The notes under the pieces were generated by a model. It saw only the letters and a list, made by a program, of their open reading frames with translations, made no database searches and was not told where the DNA came from. DNA of 64,000 nt from Chitinophagaceae bacterium. Its GTDB lineage: Bacteria > Bacteroidota > Bacteroidia > Chitinophagales > Chitinophagaceae. Where the stretch lies: assembly GCA_019638595.1 (NCBI GenBank), contig JAHBTJ010000005.1, positions 186,001 through 250,000 on the forward strand. Reading direction: 5' to 3'. A program made the position numbers and the translations under genes. The first letter of the stretch is position 1. Each line of letters opens with the position of its first letter. This document shows, piece after piece, positions 26,422 through 36,456 of this stretch.

Positions 26422-27876
26422 ATGAACTGGAGGCCAAAGCCGGTATTAAGCGAAACGGAAGTTGAGAGCGGAATGAAGGTAATGATCGTTGACGGACTTG
26501 CATCTGAAACAATGACAACACTTACCGGCGGGACTTTCCTTGTTGCAATGGCATTGCTTGCCGGCGCTAACAACTTTGAAATCGGGTTGCTTGCCGGGCT
26601 TCCGACAGCCACGAATATATTGCAACTGACATCCATCTGGCTGTGCAGGAGAATACAAAGTAAAAAGTTGCTTTGTGTAAGCTTATCTGTCTCAGCCCGT
26701 ATCCCTCTTATCATTATCGGGCTGCTGGCGCTCACGCTGGAGCATTTTTCTTTCAGCATCATGATCTCCATGTTGTTCTTTTATTATGCTTTTGGCTCCA
26801 TATCCGGGCCTATATGGAATGCATGGGTCAAAGACCTGGTTCCGGCTTCCAGGCTTGGGGCCTATTTTTCCAAACGAAGCAGGTACATGCAGATGCTGAA
26901 TGTTATACTTGGACTTAGCGTAGCCTTCCTGCTTGATCATGTTAAAGCATACTATACATACTTTGAGCAAAAAACGTATGGATGGATGTTCATTGTTGCC
27001 GGCATAGCAGGCATTGCCGGTGCAATATATATGGGCAGGTCGCCTGAGCCTGCAGCAGCGGTTTCAACCGGAAATATGTTTGCATTGCTCCGGAAACCGC
27101 TAAAAGATATTAATTTCAGGCGCCTGCTTTCTTTTAATTCTCTCTGGCTTTTTGCTGTGAATATTGCGGCTCCTTTTTTTACGGTTTTTATGTTGAAGTC
27201 AGTGGGTTTGTCGCTTTCTTTTATACTTATATTAGCAACTATAAGCCAGGTGTTCAGTATTCTAACCATACGGGTTTGGGGAAAATATGCCGACCGGTTC
27301 AGCAATAAAAATATCATCGCCCTGGGCGGCCCGTTATATATGCTTTGCCTTATAGCCTGGTGCTTTGTAGGGCTTAATCAAAATGAGCTTATCAATTATT
27401 CACTTCTATTTTTAATTCATGCCTGCATGGGCATGGCAAATGCAGGAATCAATCTTTCCCTTACAAACATCAGCTTAAAACTTTCTCCTTCCAGTGAGGC
27501 CGTAATATACCTGTCTGCCCGGAATATTATAACTTCTGTATTTTCTGCGGTTGCTCCTATTGTAGGTGGATTGCTGGTTGATTTTTTTTCAAACCGCTCT
27601 TTGAATGTAAGGATACAGTGGGCAGGGCCTGCCACTGAGAAAAACATCTACCTGGTTCATCTCCACCAATGGAATTTTCTTTTCATGATCGGGGCTATCA
27701 TAGCGCTTATATCGCTGGAAATGCTGATTGGAGTTAAAGAGAAAGGTGAAGTGAAAAAAGACCAGGTGGTGCGCATACTCCGCGGCAATATTAAAAACAC
27801 TATCAAGGATTATTTCATCATCAGCCAGATATTAAGCTTTCATGAAAGCATTATTGAAAAGATCCGCAAGCGGTGA
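26422..27876 (+). CDS. MFS transporter
   Basis: The 484-residue protein has about 12 hydrophobic segments and an MFS layout: VDGLASETMTTLTGGTFLVAMALLAG in TM1, then GLLAGLPTATNILQL in the position of the TM2-3 loop, and a long central loop. The substrate cannot be read from the sequence. Members with this opening (MxVDGxxSE) are usually annotated only as MFS transporters. The ATG at 26422 is preceded by an A-rich stretch. It is probably independent of the carbohydrate genes downstream (432-bp gap). Confidence 0.85.
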   Translation: MNWRPKPVLSETEVESGMKVMIVDGLASETMTTLTGGTFLVAMALLAGANNFEIGLLAGLPTATNILQLTSIWLCRRIQSKKLLCVSLSVSARIPLIIIGLLALTLEHFSFSIMISMLFFYYAFGSISGPIWNAWVKDLVPASRLGAYFSKRSRYMQMLNVILGLSVAFLLDHVKAYYTYFEQKTYGWMFIVAGIAGIAGAIYMGRSPEPAAAVSTGNMFALLRKPLKDINFRRLLSFNSLWLFAVNIAAPFFTVFMLKSVGLSLSFILILATISQVFSILTIRVWGKYADRFSNKNIIALGGPLYMLCLIAWCFVGLNQNELINYSLLFLIHACMGMANAGINLSLTNISLKLSPSSEAVIYLSARNIITSVFSAVAPIVGGLLVDFFSNRSLNVRIQWAGPATEKNIYLVHLHQWNFLFMIGAIIALISLEMLIGVKEKGEVKKDQVVRILRGNIKNTIKDYFIISQILSFHESIIEKIRKR

Positions 27877-28308
27877 TGGAGGTAAGTTTGAATATTGCTT
27901 TAATGCTTTGCTTCAACTCAGATTTTGATGTGGGCGGGATCTCTTACCACTTAGTCCTTTCTTTTTTACAATACTATCTCGCCATTTCTTTCAATATAAA
28001 TTTTTTCAAATTGAAAAACATGCAACAACCCGGGTGAGGAAAAAATATCTCACAATGTGATGCGCAGCTTTTCTAAATAACAAAAAAATGAGATACCACG
28101 GGCTTTTCAGAGCCCTTTCGTGGCGCAGGTACAGGAAAACACTGGTAAATTTAGCTTGTTATAATACGGCATTGTTTTTTCATGGTATTTATGGGCATGC
28201 GCACTTTATTGCTATGTCGCTTAACGAAGTATAGTGATGATGGGTAGTGGTATAAGATATGTTTACATAGGATGAGTCAACAATATTGATGAGTTTATCT
28301 TTTAGAAT
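27877..28308. other. Intergenic region with decayed repeat and hairpin
   Basis: Two features are visible. Around 27914-27941 the sequence CAACTCAGATTTTGATGTGG and what follows closely matches part of the 224-bp tandem repeat found at 35428-36350. A hairpin follows at about 28095-28125 (GGGCT/AGCCC, flanked by CCACG/CGTGG), without a T-run. No gene is seen. Confidence 0.5.
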
Positions 28309-29784
28309 ATGAATGTAACCATCTTCCAGTTTTTTCACTGGTACTTTCCTGCCGCACAAAATTTATGGAATCATTCAAAAGAAAAAGCGCAGCACCTGGC
28401 AGACCTGGGTGTTACGCATGTATGGCTGCCGCCGGCGTATAAGTCTGCAAATGGAACAGAAGAGCCTGGCTATGCCGTGTATGATCTGTATGATCTCGGT
28501 GAGTTTGACCAAAAAGGAACCGTAAGAACGAAGTATGGAACAAAGCAGGAGTATATTGATTGCATAAACGTCATACATGAAAAAAAGATGCAGGTGTTGG
28601 CCGACATTGTGCTGAACCACAAATTAGGCGCCGACGAGCAAGAAGAGATACCTGTTATACAGGTAAAGGAAGACAACCGTAATGAGAAAACCGGCGATGA
28701 GAAAAGAATCGTTGCCTATACACGGTTTACTTTCCCGGGACGAAACAACATGTATTCGGATTATGTGTGGGACTGGCACAGCTTTACAGGCGTTCATGGA
28801 AAAGAAGGCATTTATTTAATACTGAACGAACATACCAGTGGGGAGTGGGATAAGGTGATGGAAGAAGAATTTGGGAATTACGATTACCTGATGGGCTGTG
28901 ATATAGAATTTCGTAACCCCGCGGTGCTGGAAGAGCTGAAGAAATGGGGAGAATGGTATATGGAAACCACGGGTATAGATGGCTTCCGTTTGGATGCCCT
29001 TAAGCATATTAATGTTGATTTTTACCCGGGATGGTTGAGTTTTCTCCGGGAAAAATTTCAAAAGGAGATTTTTTGTATGGGGGAGTACTGGAAGTCGGAC
29101 CTGGATACGTTGCTGCGTTATATGGATGCCACTTCGGGCATGATACAGCTTTTTGATGTGCCGCTTCACTTTAATTTTCATAAAGCGGCCCGCGGGGGCA
29201 AGGAATTTGACCTGCGCACCATCTTCGATAACACGTTGGTGAAAGCCCGGCCGGAGCTGGCAATCACTTTTGTTGACAACCATGATACGCAGCCGCTTCA
29301 ATCGCTGGAGTCCTGGGTGGATCCGTGGTTTAAGCCTCATGCATATGCAATGGTGCTGTTGCGGGAGCAGGGAATTCCCTGTGTTTTTTATACTGCATTA
29401 TATGGCGCCTCTTATGCAGATGGTAAGGATGGCAATACCCCCCGCATTGATATTCCGCCAACTGCTGAGTTGGAAACACTGATGAAGGTGCGCAGGGATA
29501 AAGCATATGGCACACAGGCGGATTATTTTGATGACGCACATATTATAGGATGGACGCGTTCGGGTGCTGATGATCCGTATAGCGGTTGCGCCGTACTGAT
29601 CTGTAATGGAGAGGGCGGGGAAAAAACAATGAGCATGGGAGAAAAACATTCCGGTAAAACCATGTTCAATGTGCTGGATGATCAGCCAAATGAAATTGTT
29701 TTGAATGATAAGGGAGAAGGGGTATTTACCGTTGACGGGGGAAAAGTTTCGGTGTGGTTATTGAAAGAATCCAATGAAAAATAA
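28309..29784 (+). CDS. Cytoplasmic alpha-amylase (GH13)
   Basis: The 491-residue protein has no signal peptide and shows the GH13 conserved regions. These are DIVLNH, GFRLDALKH (catalytic aspartate nucleophile), MGEYW (glutamate acid/base) and FVDNHD, plus GVTHVWLPPAYKS near the start. Layout and length match the AmyA/AmyS-type cytoplasmic alpha-amylases that cleave alpha-1,4-glucans such as maltodextrin or glycogen. The next gene overlaps its stop by 11 bp. Confidence 0.95.
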   Translation: MNVTIFQFFHWYFPAAQNLWNHSKEKAQHLADLGVTHVWLPPAYKSANGTEEPGYAVYDLYDLGEFDQKGTVRTKYGTKQEYIDCINVIHEKKMQVLADIVLNHKLGADEQEEIPVIQVKEDNRNEKTGDEKRIVAYTRFTFPGRNNMYSDYVWDWHSFTGVHGKEGIYLILNEHTSGEWDKVMEEEFGNYDYLMGCDIEFRNPAVLEELKKWGEWYMETTGIDGFRLDALKHINVDFYPGWLSFLREKFQKEIFCMGEYWKSDLDTLLRYMDATSGMIQLFDVPLHFNFHKAARGGKEFDLRTIFDNTLVKARPELAITFVDNHDTQPLQSLESWVDPWFKPHAYAMVLLREQGIPCVFYTALYGASYADGKDGNTPRIDIPPTAELETLMKVRRDKAYGTQADYFDDAHIIGWTRSGADDPYSGCAVLICNGEGGEKTMSMGEKHSGKTMFNVLDDQPNEIVLNDKGEGVFTVDGGKVSVWLLKESNEK

Positions 29785-30736
29785 TATGCCTTTAATTTGC
29801 TACCATAGTTCGCATGAACAGTTTTCACCTTCACGTTTATTGAAGCTGGTTCAACTGGCGGAGCAAGCCGGGTTCCGGGGCATTCATTCTTCAGATCATT
29901 TTCATCCCTGGAGCAGGCGGCAGGGGCAAAGTGGTTTTACATTAAGCTGGATCGCGGCGGCCATGCAAGCAACACAGCTTCCGTTCAGCATGGTATGCGC
30001 GCCCGGCCAGCGGTTGCATCCTGCCATTGTTGCCCAGGCAATAGCCACGCTGGCCGAAATGTTCCCCGGACGGTTCAATATAGAGCTCGGGAGCGGTGAA
30101 GCCATCAATGAAAGCATTACCGGCCAACCGTGGTTACCTAAGCCGCAACGCAATGAACGGCTGCTGGAGTGCTATCATATCATTAAAAATTTATTGGGCG
30201 GAGAGGAAGTAAGCTATAAGGGACATGTGCATGTACAAAACGCGAAGCTTTATACATTGCCACAGCAACAGCCATTACTGCTTTGTGCAGCCATAACCGA
30301 TGAAACGACCGCATGGTCGGCAGGCTGGGCCGATGGCTTGCTCACTACCGCTGGTGAAACAGATGCTGTGGCTAAAAAAATTGAGCTGTTCCGTTCACAC
30401 AGTGGTGCAGGTAAACCCGTATATCTGCAATTTGCTTTTTCGTATGCAAGAAATAAAGGAGAGGCGCAGCAGGAGGCGTATGACCAGTGGCGGTCCAATA
30501 CATTGCCTGCGGAGCAACTGGCCGATTTTGCACGGGTGGAACAATTTGATGAGGCATCAGAGCATGTGTCGCCGGAAGAAGTATTGAAGATGATACCTGT
30601 TTATTCAGATATAGGCGCGCTCCTGGAGCGTATTCACCAATATCTTTCGCTGGATATTGACAGGCTGATACTGCATAATGTAAGCCGCCGGCAGGAAATA
30701 TTTATTGAAGATTATGGAAAACGGCATGATCATTAA
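29774..30736 (+). CDS. Luciferase-like FMN-dependent oxidoreductase (TIGR03885 type)
   Basis: The 320-residue flavin monooxygenase-type TIM barrel has RLLKLVQLAEQAGFRGIHSSDHFHPW, then IAAAMQATQLPFSMVCAPGQ, FNIELGSGEAINESITG and FAFSYARNKGEA. It looks like the non-F420 branch of the luciferase-like (LLM) family; substrate unknown. Its ATG overlaps the amylase stop. An in-frame ATG 12 bp later (29786) would remove the overlap, leaving 1 bp between the genes. Translational coupling with the amylase is likely either way, though a functional link is not obvious. Confidence 0.9.
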   Translation: MKNNMPLICYHSSHEQFSPSRLLKLVQLAEQAGFRGIHSSDHFHPWSRRQGQSGFTLSWIAAAMQATQLPFSMVCAPGQRLHPAIVAQAIATLAEMFPGRFNIELGSGEAINESITGQPWLPKPQRNERLLECYHIIKNLLGGEEVSYKGHVHVQNAKLYTLPQQQPLLLCAAITDETTAWSAGWADGLLTTAGETDAVAKKIELFRSHSGAGKPVYLQFAFSYARNKGEAQQEAYDQWRSNTLPAEQLADFARVEQFDEASEHVSPEEVLKMIPVYSDIGALLERIHQYLSLDIDRLILHNVSRRQEIFIEDYGKRHDH

Positions 30737-30841
30737 AATCTCTTCAGCATAAAATCTTACAGAAGTTTTCGGTTATAGTATATTATTTTAGGATATTTAT
30801 TGTGAAATAATCTGCCTGGCAGACGACATTATTTTAATTAA

Positions 30842-32944
30842 ATGAAATACTTCCTGTACACGCTGTTGTTGCTGCATTGTTTCGTGCCGGTATGTGTTCA
30901 GGCCCGGTCAAACTTTAGCAGCCCGGAACATTGGATAGGCGCACGCCGGATAGGGTATGGCTCTATAGGCCGTACCGATACAGCATCGGTTCCGGCGTTG
31001 ATACCTATGCCGCAGCAGGTACGCTGGACGAATACTTTTTTTAATATTGCCGGGTGTAAGGCAATCGAGATCGCGTCAGCAAACATACGCGCAGGAGCTG
31101 TTCAGTTACAGCAGCGATTGAACGATCTTGGTTTCCGGATGAATATAGTGCAACCGGGTACTACCACTGCTCCCCGGATCATTCTCAATATTGGTAAGGT
31201 GAGTGCAGACCGTCACGTGAAAGAAGCGTATCATCTTACTGTTGATAAAGCTGCTATCACAATAACGGCCAATACGCCACACGGAATTTTTAATGCCATA
31301 CAAACTTTGGCACAAATGGTAATGCCCAACCGGCAGGTAAGAGGTTGCAGCATTACTGACTTTCCGGCCTTTGCCTGGCGTGGCTATATGGTAGATGTTG
31401 GGCGTAACTATCAATCGCCCGGGCAATTGAAGGAGCAGATTGATATGATGGCGCGGTATAAGTTGAACATTTTTCATTTCCATTTAACGGAAGACATTGC
31501 CTGGCGGCTGCAAATAAAAAAGTTCCCGCAATTAACCGCACCTGAAATTACTCAAAGGAATAAAGGAAGCTTTTATACGGTGGAGCAGATGCAGGATCTC
31601 ATCCAGTATTGCGCGCAAAGACATATAATACTGGTACCTGAAATTGATGTGCCCGGGCATAGCGGAGCATTTAAAAGAGCAATGGGTGTAGATATGCAAA
31701 GCCGGCAGGGAACTCAATGGGTAAAAGAAATTTTTGAGGAAATAGGAGCTACTTACAATATACCTTACCTGCATATTGGTGCAGACGAGGTAAAGATCAC
31801 CAATCCCACTTTTATTGCAGAAATTTCGGACCTGGTACGAAAGCATAAAAAGGAAGTAATAGCCTGGGCGCCGGGCGCAAAATACGACGATGGAGTAATA
31901 AGGCAATTATGGAAAGACGAAGGAGCAGATGATCTTCACAAGCCAACGACCCGTTATATTGATTCACGTGCGCTGTACATAAGCGATTTTGACCCATTGA
32001 ATAGCGTGGTAACCATTTTTAACCGGCGTATCGGTGGAAAAGCTTACGGAGACAGCGCCTTGCTGGGTGCAGAATTTTGTTTGTGGAACGACCGGAATGT
32101 AAAGAATGAAACGGAGCTTTTAAGCAGGAATGCCGTATATCCGTCAATGCTTGCATTTGCAGAACGGAGCTGGCAGGGGAACGGGTATCCCAACATTGCT
32201 TTCAGTATTGGCGAGCCGGGATCTGCAAGCGCCGCATCTTTTGCCGAATTTGAACAGCGGTTGCTGGAACATAAAAACAAATATTTCAAAAAACTTCCCT
32301 TTACATATGTAGCGCAAATGCATATGCAATGGAAACTGATCGGACCATTTAATAATTACGGAAGTTTTGATTCGGCATATTGGCCCGAGCTTCCGGGCTA
32401 TAGTCTATTGGATTCGGCTGCCATAACAGCTATAGGTGGTACGGTCTGGTTGTGGCATACACATAGTCCTAAAGTAAAGGCCTGGCTTCCTTCGGCAAGG
32501 GAAAACACTACCTGGTATGCCTATACGCAGTTTTGGAGCGATAGCAGCGGAATACTTCCTTTTTGGCTTGGCACCAAGGATCTCTCCAGGTCGGGAGCCG
32601 ATGCTACTCCACCAAAGGGAGCCTGGGATTACACTGGTAGCAGCATCCGGATCAACGGGAACGTGCTGCCTCCACCTGCATGGCAGCTTGCAGATCAGCC
32701 TTCAGGCAGGCTGGATGTTCCTATGACAGACGAAAATTTTTATTATCGTAAACCTGCGCCTGTGCCTGTAAAAAAAGGCTGGAACGAGATATTGGTTAAA
32801 TTACCTATGGGAAAATTTGATCCGCTGGCGGATTGGCAGGTGCCTCCGAAATGGATGTTTACCGTAATTCCTGTACAGGAAGGGAACGGCATGAACCCGG
32901 CATCTGTGCCGCTCCGGTTCCGGGCGGCTTTTGATCCGCATTAA
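30842..32944 (+). CDS. GH20 beta-N-acetylhexosaminidase
   Basis: The 700-residue protein has a signal peptide (ends VQA), the GH20b alpha/beta domain (about 55-165) and the GH20 barrel. Visible marks are FAWRGYMVDVGRNYQSP, FHFHLTEDIAWRL, VPEIDVPGHSG and the catalytic pair in HIGADEVKI (D and E). The C-terminal 200 residues form a beta-sandwich (IGPFNNYGSFD onward). Such enzymes remove terminal GlcNAc or GalNAc from glycans or chitin oligomers in the periplasm. It starts a group with GH31 and BNR-4 genes. Confidence 0.93.
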   Translation: MKYFLYTLLLLHCFVPVCVQARSNFSSPEHWIGARRIGYGSIGRTDTASVPALIPMPQQVRWTNTFFNIAGCKAIEIASANIRAGAVQLQQRLNDLGFRMNIVQPGTTTAPRIILNIGKVSADRHVKEAYHLTVDKAAITITANTPHGIFNAIQTLAQMVMPNRQVRGCSITDFPAFAWRGYMVDVGRNYQSPGQLKEQIDMMARYKLNIFHFHLTEDIAWRLQIKKFPQLTAPEITQRNKGSFYTVEQMQDLIQYCAQRHIILVPEIDVPGHSGAFKRAMGVDMQSRQGTQWVKEIFEEIGATYNIPYLHIGADEVKITNPTFIAEISDLVRKHKKEVIAWAPGAKYDDGVIRQLWKDEGADDLHKPTTRYIDSRALYISDFDPLNSVVTIFNRRIGGKAYGDSALLGAEFCLWNDRNVKNETELLSRNAVYPSMLAFAERSWQGNGYPNIAFSIGEPGSASAASFAEFEQRLLEHKNKYFKKLPFTYVAQMHMQWKLIGPFNNYGSFDSAYWPELPGYSLLDSAAITAIGGTVWLWHTHSPKVKAWLPSARENTTWYAYTQFWSDSSGILPFWLGTKDLSRSGADATPPKGAWDYTGSSIRINGNVLPPPAWQLADQPSGRLDVPMTDENFYYRKPAPVPVKKGWNEILVKLPMGKFDPLADWQVPPKWMFTVIPVQEGNGMNPASVPLRFRAAFDPH

Positions 32945-33087
32945 AATTCCTTATAGCAGCATTTTTTATTCATTTTTTAGACCCTGTCCCCTGCTTCACC
33001 CTCGCAAATACGTTATTCTTTCTACGAGCAAACAGGACAGTATTTACTATATTGTAGCATTAGTATAAGTTAAAAATGTAAGGATTT

Positions 33088-35424
33088 ATGAAAAGGAATA
33101 TTCGTTATTGGACGCTATGCTGGTTGTTTTTTTCAACGACAGTATTGGCACAGGATAAGAGTAAGAACATAATCGTTGAACATGCATTCAACAAAACATC
33201 GCAGATACGGGTGGAGGCTATATCCGATGCCATCATAAGGATCTCCATTGTGCCGGAAGGAACGGCATTTCAGCACTCCGGACTGAACCGCTATGGATTT
33301 ATTACGCCAGTCGTTCAGGAAGTATCTAAACCGCAGGTGTCCAAAACCGGCCAGGGCGTGACCATAAAAACCGGTAAGCTGGGATTGAAGATCAATTATT
33401 CCACAGGCAGCATTAGGGTTACTGACGGGAATACGGATAAAGTGTTGCTGGACCAGGTGGCCTCCGGTTTTAAAGACGGGGTGACCCAGGCAGTTTTCAA
33501 TGCAGACAAAAACGAAGACTGGATCGGGTTCGGCGACCAGGCGAGAACGCATTTATATCACCGGGGGCGCATAGCGGACTGCGATATCCGCTACAAAACA
33601 TCTACCTATATTCCCGTTCCTTTCTTCATGTCAACCAAAGGAGTGGGCGTAGTGGTAAATACCACCTATCGCACCATCTTCGACATGTGCAAAACCAATC
33701 CCGATACCTATAACTGGATCAATGAAAGCGGCACTGTTGACTACTACCTGTTTGTGGGGAAAGACTATAAACAACTTTTAGATCTATATACCCAACTGAC
33801 CGGCAGGCCGCAATTGCCGCCGCACTGGGCCTTTGGTTTGTGGTTCATTTGTCGTGAACAGGCAACTGATTATGAAGTGATAGACTGCGCTGTCAATTTC
33901 CGGCGGGAGGAAATACCCTGCGATGTGATTGGCCTGGAGCCGGGATGGATGTCAAAAAATTATGACTATTCTGTCAAAAAGCAGTGGCATCCCGAACGCT
34001 TTCCGCACCCCTGGTGGTTTGGAGATGCCCGGCCGCCGTCCTTTGTACCGCCTTTAAAAAATATGGGCTTCAGGCTGAAACTATGGCTTTGCATGAATTA
34101 TGACCTTAGCTATGAAGCGGAGCGGCAGGTAGGAAATGATCCAACGTTGGCTGCACTGGCACCTGCTGATAACGCCAATGCAACGGCTCCCGTATTTTTC
34201 GACCCCAACCTGGGGAGAGTAATGCGTATTGATACTATAACGGTCATTAATGAGCCCTGGTTTAAGCACCTGGAGAAGTTTGTGGACCAGGGGGTGGATA
34301 TGTTCAAAATGGATGGTTCCACGCAAATGGACTTTCATCCTGACCGGTTATGGGGCAACGGGATGAAGGATAAGGAAATGCATAACCTGTATCCATTGCT
34401 GTATTCCCAGCAAATGTATGACGGCTTTAAGAAAAAGACCAACAGGCGGCCTGCTTCGCTCACGCCTGCCGGATGGGTAGGCTACCAGGCTTTTTCTACT
34501 GTATGGACGGGAGATACCGGCGGGGAGCTGACCACGTTGGGGGGTGTTATGAATAATTCTGTTGTCGGGCATAGCTGGTCTACCGTAGACATGGAAGTGT
34601 ATAAAAAAGAAGGCATTCATTACGGGTACCTGTTACCCATCAGCGAGATCTGTAGCTGGGCTTATTTCAAAATGCCCTGGATACAGGGAAAGGAACTAAC
34701 GGATATGCACCGTTATTATGCGCAATTGCGCTCCAGGCTGTTCCCATACCTTTATTCAACAGCGAATGTTGCCACCAAAACCGGCTGGCCCGTATTACAA
34801 CCCCTGACGCTGGCCTATCCCGAAGACAAAAAGAACAGGAATATCCTGCACCAGTATTTGCTGGGGCCGGGGCTGATGGTGGGAATCTATAAAGACAGCA
34901 TCTATTTCCCGGAAGGGCAATGGAAGGATTACTGGACCGGTGAAACCATAGAGGGAGGACAACTAAAAGTGGTTACCTGGCCAAAAGACCGCGGTGGTTC
35001 ATTGTATGTGAAAGCAGGCGCCATTATTCCTATGGGGCCGCTGATGCAATACAGGGGAGAAAAGCCGATGGATGAAATTACATTGTATGTATTCCCGGAT
35101 GAAAAAGAAAGTTCCTTTGACTTGTACGAAGACGACGGCGTAAGCTTTGATCATGAAAAAGGAAGATCCATGTCAACACGCATTTCAACAAAGAAAACAG
35201 GGAATGTAAACACGGTAGAAATTGGTAAAAGCGTAGGCGACTTTGAGGGAGCTGTTAAGCAAAGAACCTGGAAGGTGGTGATGCACCTGGCGGCGAAACC
35301 AACTTCTGTTGCCATGAATGGGGTATCGTTGAATGAAAATGACTACTCTTATGATGTGCAGAGAAAGGAGCTGACCGTTGGCAAGCTATCAGCTTCCGGT
35401 ACTTTAACGGTGCAGGGAGAGTAA
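33088..35424 (+). CDS. GH31 family alpha-glycosidase
   Basis: The 778-residue protein has a signal peptide ending VLAQ, an N-terminal beta-sandwich with GFGDQ-like text and the GH31 barrel. The nucleophile lies in MFKMDGSTQMD and the acid/base in WTGDTGGE. The C-terminal beta domains contain DLYEDDGVSFDHEKG, and the length is typical. Alpha-glucosidase, alpha-xylosidase and sulfoquinovosidase activities all occur in GH31 and cannot be told apart here. Its stop codon lies 4 bp before a 224-bp tandem repeat array. Confidence 0.93.
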   Translation: MKRNIRYWTLCWLFFSTTVLAQDKSKNIIVEHAFNKTSQIRVEAISDAIIRISIVPEGTAFQHSGLNRYGFITPVVQEVSKPQVSKTGQGVTIKTGKLGLKINYSTGSIRVTDGNTDKVLLDQVASGFKDGVTQAVFNADKNEDWIGFGDQARTHLYHRGRIADCDIRYKTSTYIPVPFFMSTKGVGVVVNTTYRTIFDMCKTNPDTYNWINESGTVDYYLFVGKDYKQLLDLYTQLTGRPQLPPHWAFGLWFICREQATDYEVIDCAVNFRREEIPCDVIGLEPGWMSKNYDYSVKKQWHPERFPHPWWFGDARPPSFVPPLKNMGFRLKLWLCMNYDLSYEAERQVGNDPTLAALAPADNANATAPVFFDPNLGRVMRIDTITVINEPWFKHLEKFVDQGVDMFKMDGSTQMDFHPDRLWGNGMKDKEMHNLYPLLYSQQMYDGFKKKTNRRPASLTPAGWVGYQAFSTVWTGDTGGELTTLGGVMNNSVVGHSWSTVDMEVYKKEGIHYGYLLPISEICSWAYFKMPWIQGKELTDMHRYYAQLRSRLFPYLYSTANVATKTGWPVLQPLTLAYPEDKKNRNILHQYLLGPGLMVGIYKDSIYFPEGQWKDYWTGETIEGGQLKVVTWPKDRGGSLYVKAGAIIPMGPLMQYRGEKPMDEITLYVFPDEKESSFDLYEDDGVSFDHEKGRSMSTRISTKKTGNVNTVEIGKSVGDFEGAVKQRTWKVVMHLAAKPTSVAMNGVSLNENDYSYDVQRKELTVGKLSASGTLTVQGE

Positions 35425-35427
35425 GGT

Positions 35428-36350
35428 TGTGGCGGGCGAAGCAGTCCCCGCAGTTTGAAAAGTGCAGACACACGAGGATTGCTTCTTCCTCCCGATCTTT
35501 GATTTAACTCAGATCTTGATGTGGGCGGGATCGCAAAGACAGGGGAGAGGTTGGGCAAAACTTTTCTTTGCTTCAGTGCCGGTTGCAAAACCAAAACACT
35601 TTTACCGTCCCTGCGAGTCCGCCCTCGGATTGTATTGAATTAAAAGCATATTGTGGCGGGCGAAGCAGTCCCCGCAGTTCGAAAGGTGCAGACACACGAG
35701 GATTGCTTCTCCCGCCCGATCTTTGATTTAACTCAGATCTTGATGTGGGCGGGATCGCAAAGACGGGGGAGAGGTTGGGCAAAACTTTTCTTTGCTTCAG
35801 TGCCGGTTGCAAAACCAAAACACTTTTACCGTCACTGCGAGTCCGCCCTCGGATTGTATTGAATTAAAAGCATATTGTGGCGGGCGAAGCAGTCCCCGCA
35901 GTTTGAAAGGTGCAGACACACGAGGATTGCTTCTCCCGCCCGATCTTTGATTTAACTCAGATCTTGATGTGGGCGGGATCGCAAGGACAGGGGAGAGGTT
36001 GGGCAAAACTTTTCTTTGCTTCAGTGCCGGTTGCAAAACCAAAACACTTTTACCGCCACTGCGAGTCCGCCCTCGGATTGTATTGAATTAAAAGCATATT
36101 GTGGCGGGCGAAGCAGTCCCCGCAGTTCGAAAAGTGCAGACACACGAGGATTGCTTCTTCCACCCGATCTTTGATTTAACTCAGATCTTGATGTGGGCGG
36201 GATCGCAAGGACAGGGGAGAGGTTGGGCAAAACTTTTCTTTGCTTCAGTGCCGGTTGCAAAACCAAAACACTTTTACCATCACTGCGAGTCCGCCCTCGG
36301 GTTGTATTGAATTAAAGGTATATTGCGGCGGGCGAAGCAGTCCCCGCAGT
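35428..36350. repeat. 224-bp tandem repeat array, four copies plus a partial fifth
   Basis: Copies begin at 35428, 35652, 35876 and 36100, exactly 224 bp apart, with few differences. A fifth start at 36324 continues only about 27 bp. Each unit opens with GTGGCGGGCGAAGCAGTCCC and contains the inverse-looking element CGAGGATTGCTTC. The segment CAAAACCAAAACACTTTTAC follows later in the unit. The GCGAG...CGAAGCA-style motif resembles dispersed intergenic repeats known in Bacteroidota genomes. Minus-strand 81-codon open frames recur in each unit but look like by-products of the repeat. No RNA structure has been tested. Confidence 0.95.
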
Positions 36351-36456
36351 AGATAGTGTTATTGGGTACGGGGATTTCTTCGGCAGATTGCAATGACGGT
36401 AAGGTTGTTCCACTGTTCTTCTTTTGTATGATCAAATTATAAATTTAACCGGTACG

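Noticed and set aside
29774-29784. Frameshift between amylase and LLM oxidoreductase genes
   Set aside because: Both proteins are complete and different; the 11-bp overlap is ordinary translational coupling.
35349-36266. Repeated 81-codon minus-strand open frames in the tandem array
   Set aside because: They follow the 224-bp DNA period exactly, and the changes between copies do not keep protein sense. They are by-products of the repeat.
35428-36350. CRISPR array
   Set aside because: The units are 224 bp with no unique spacers between short repeats, and no cas gene is near.
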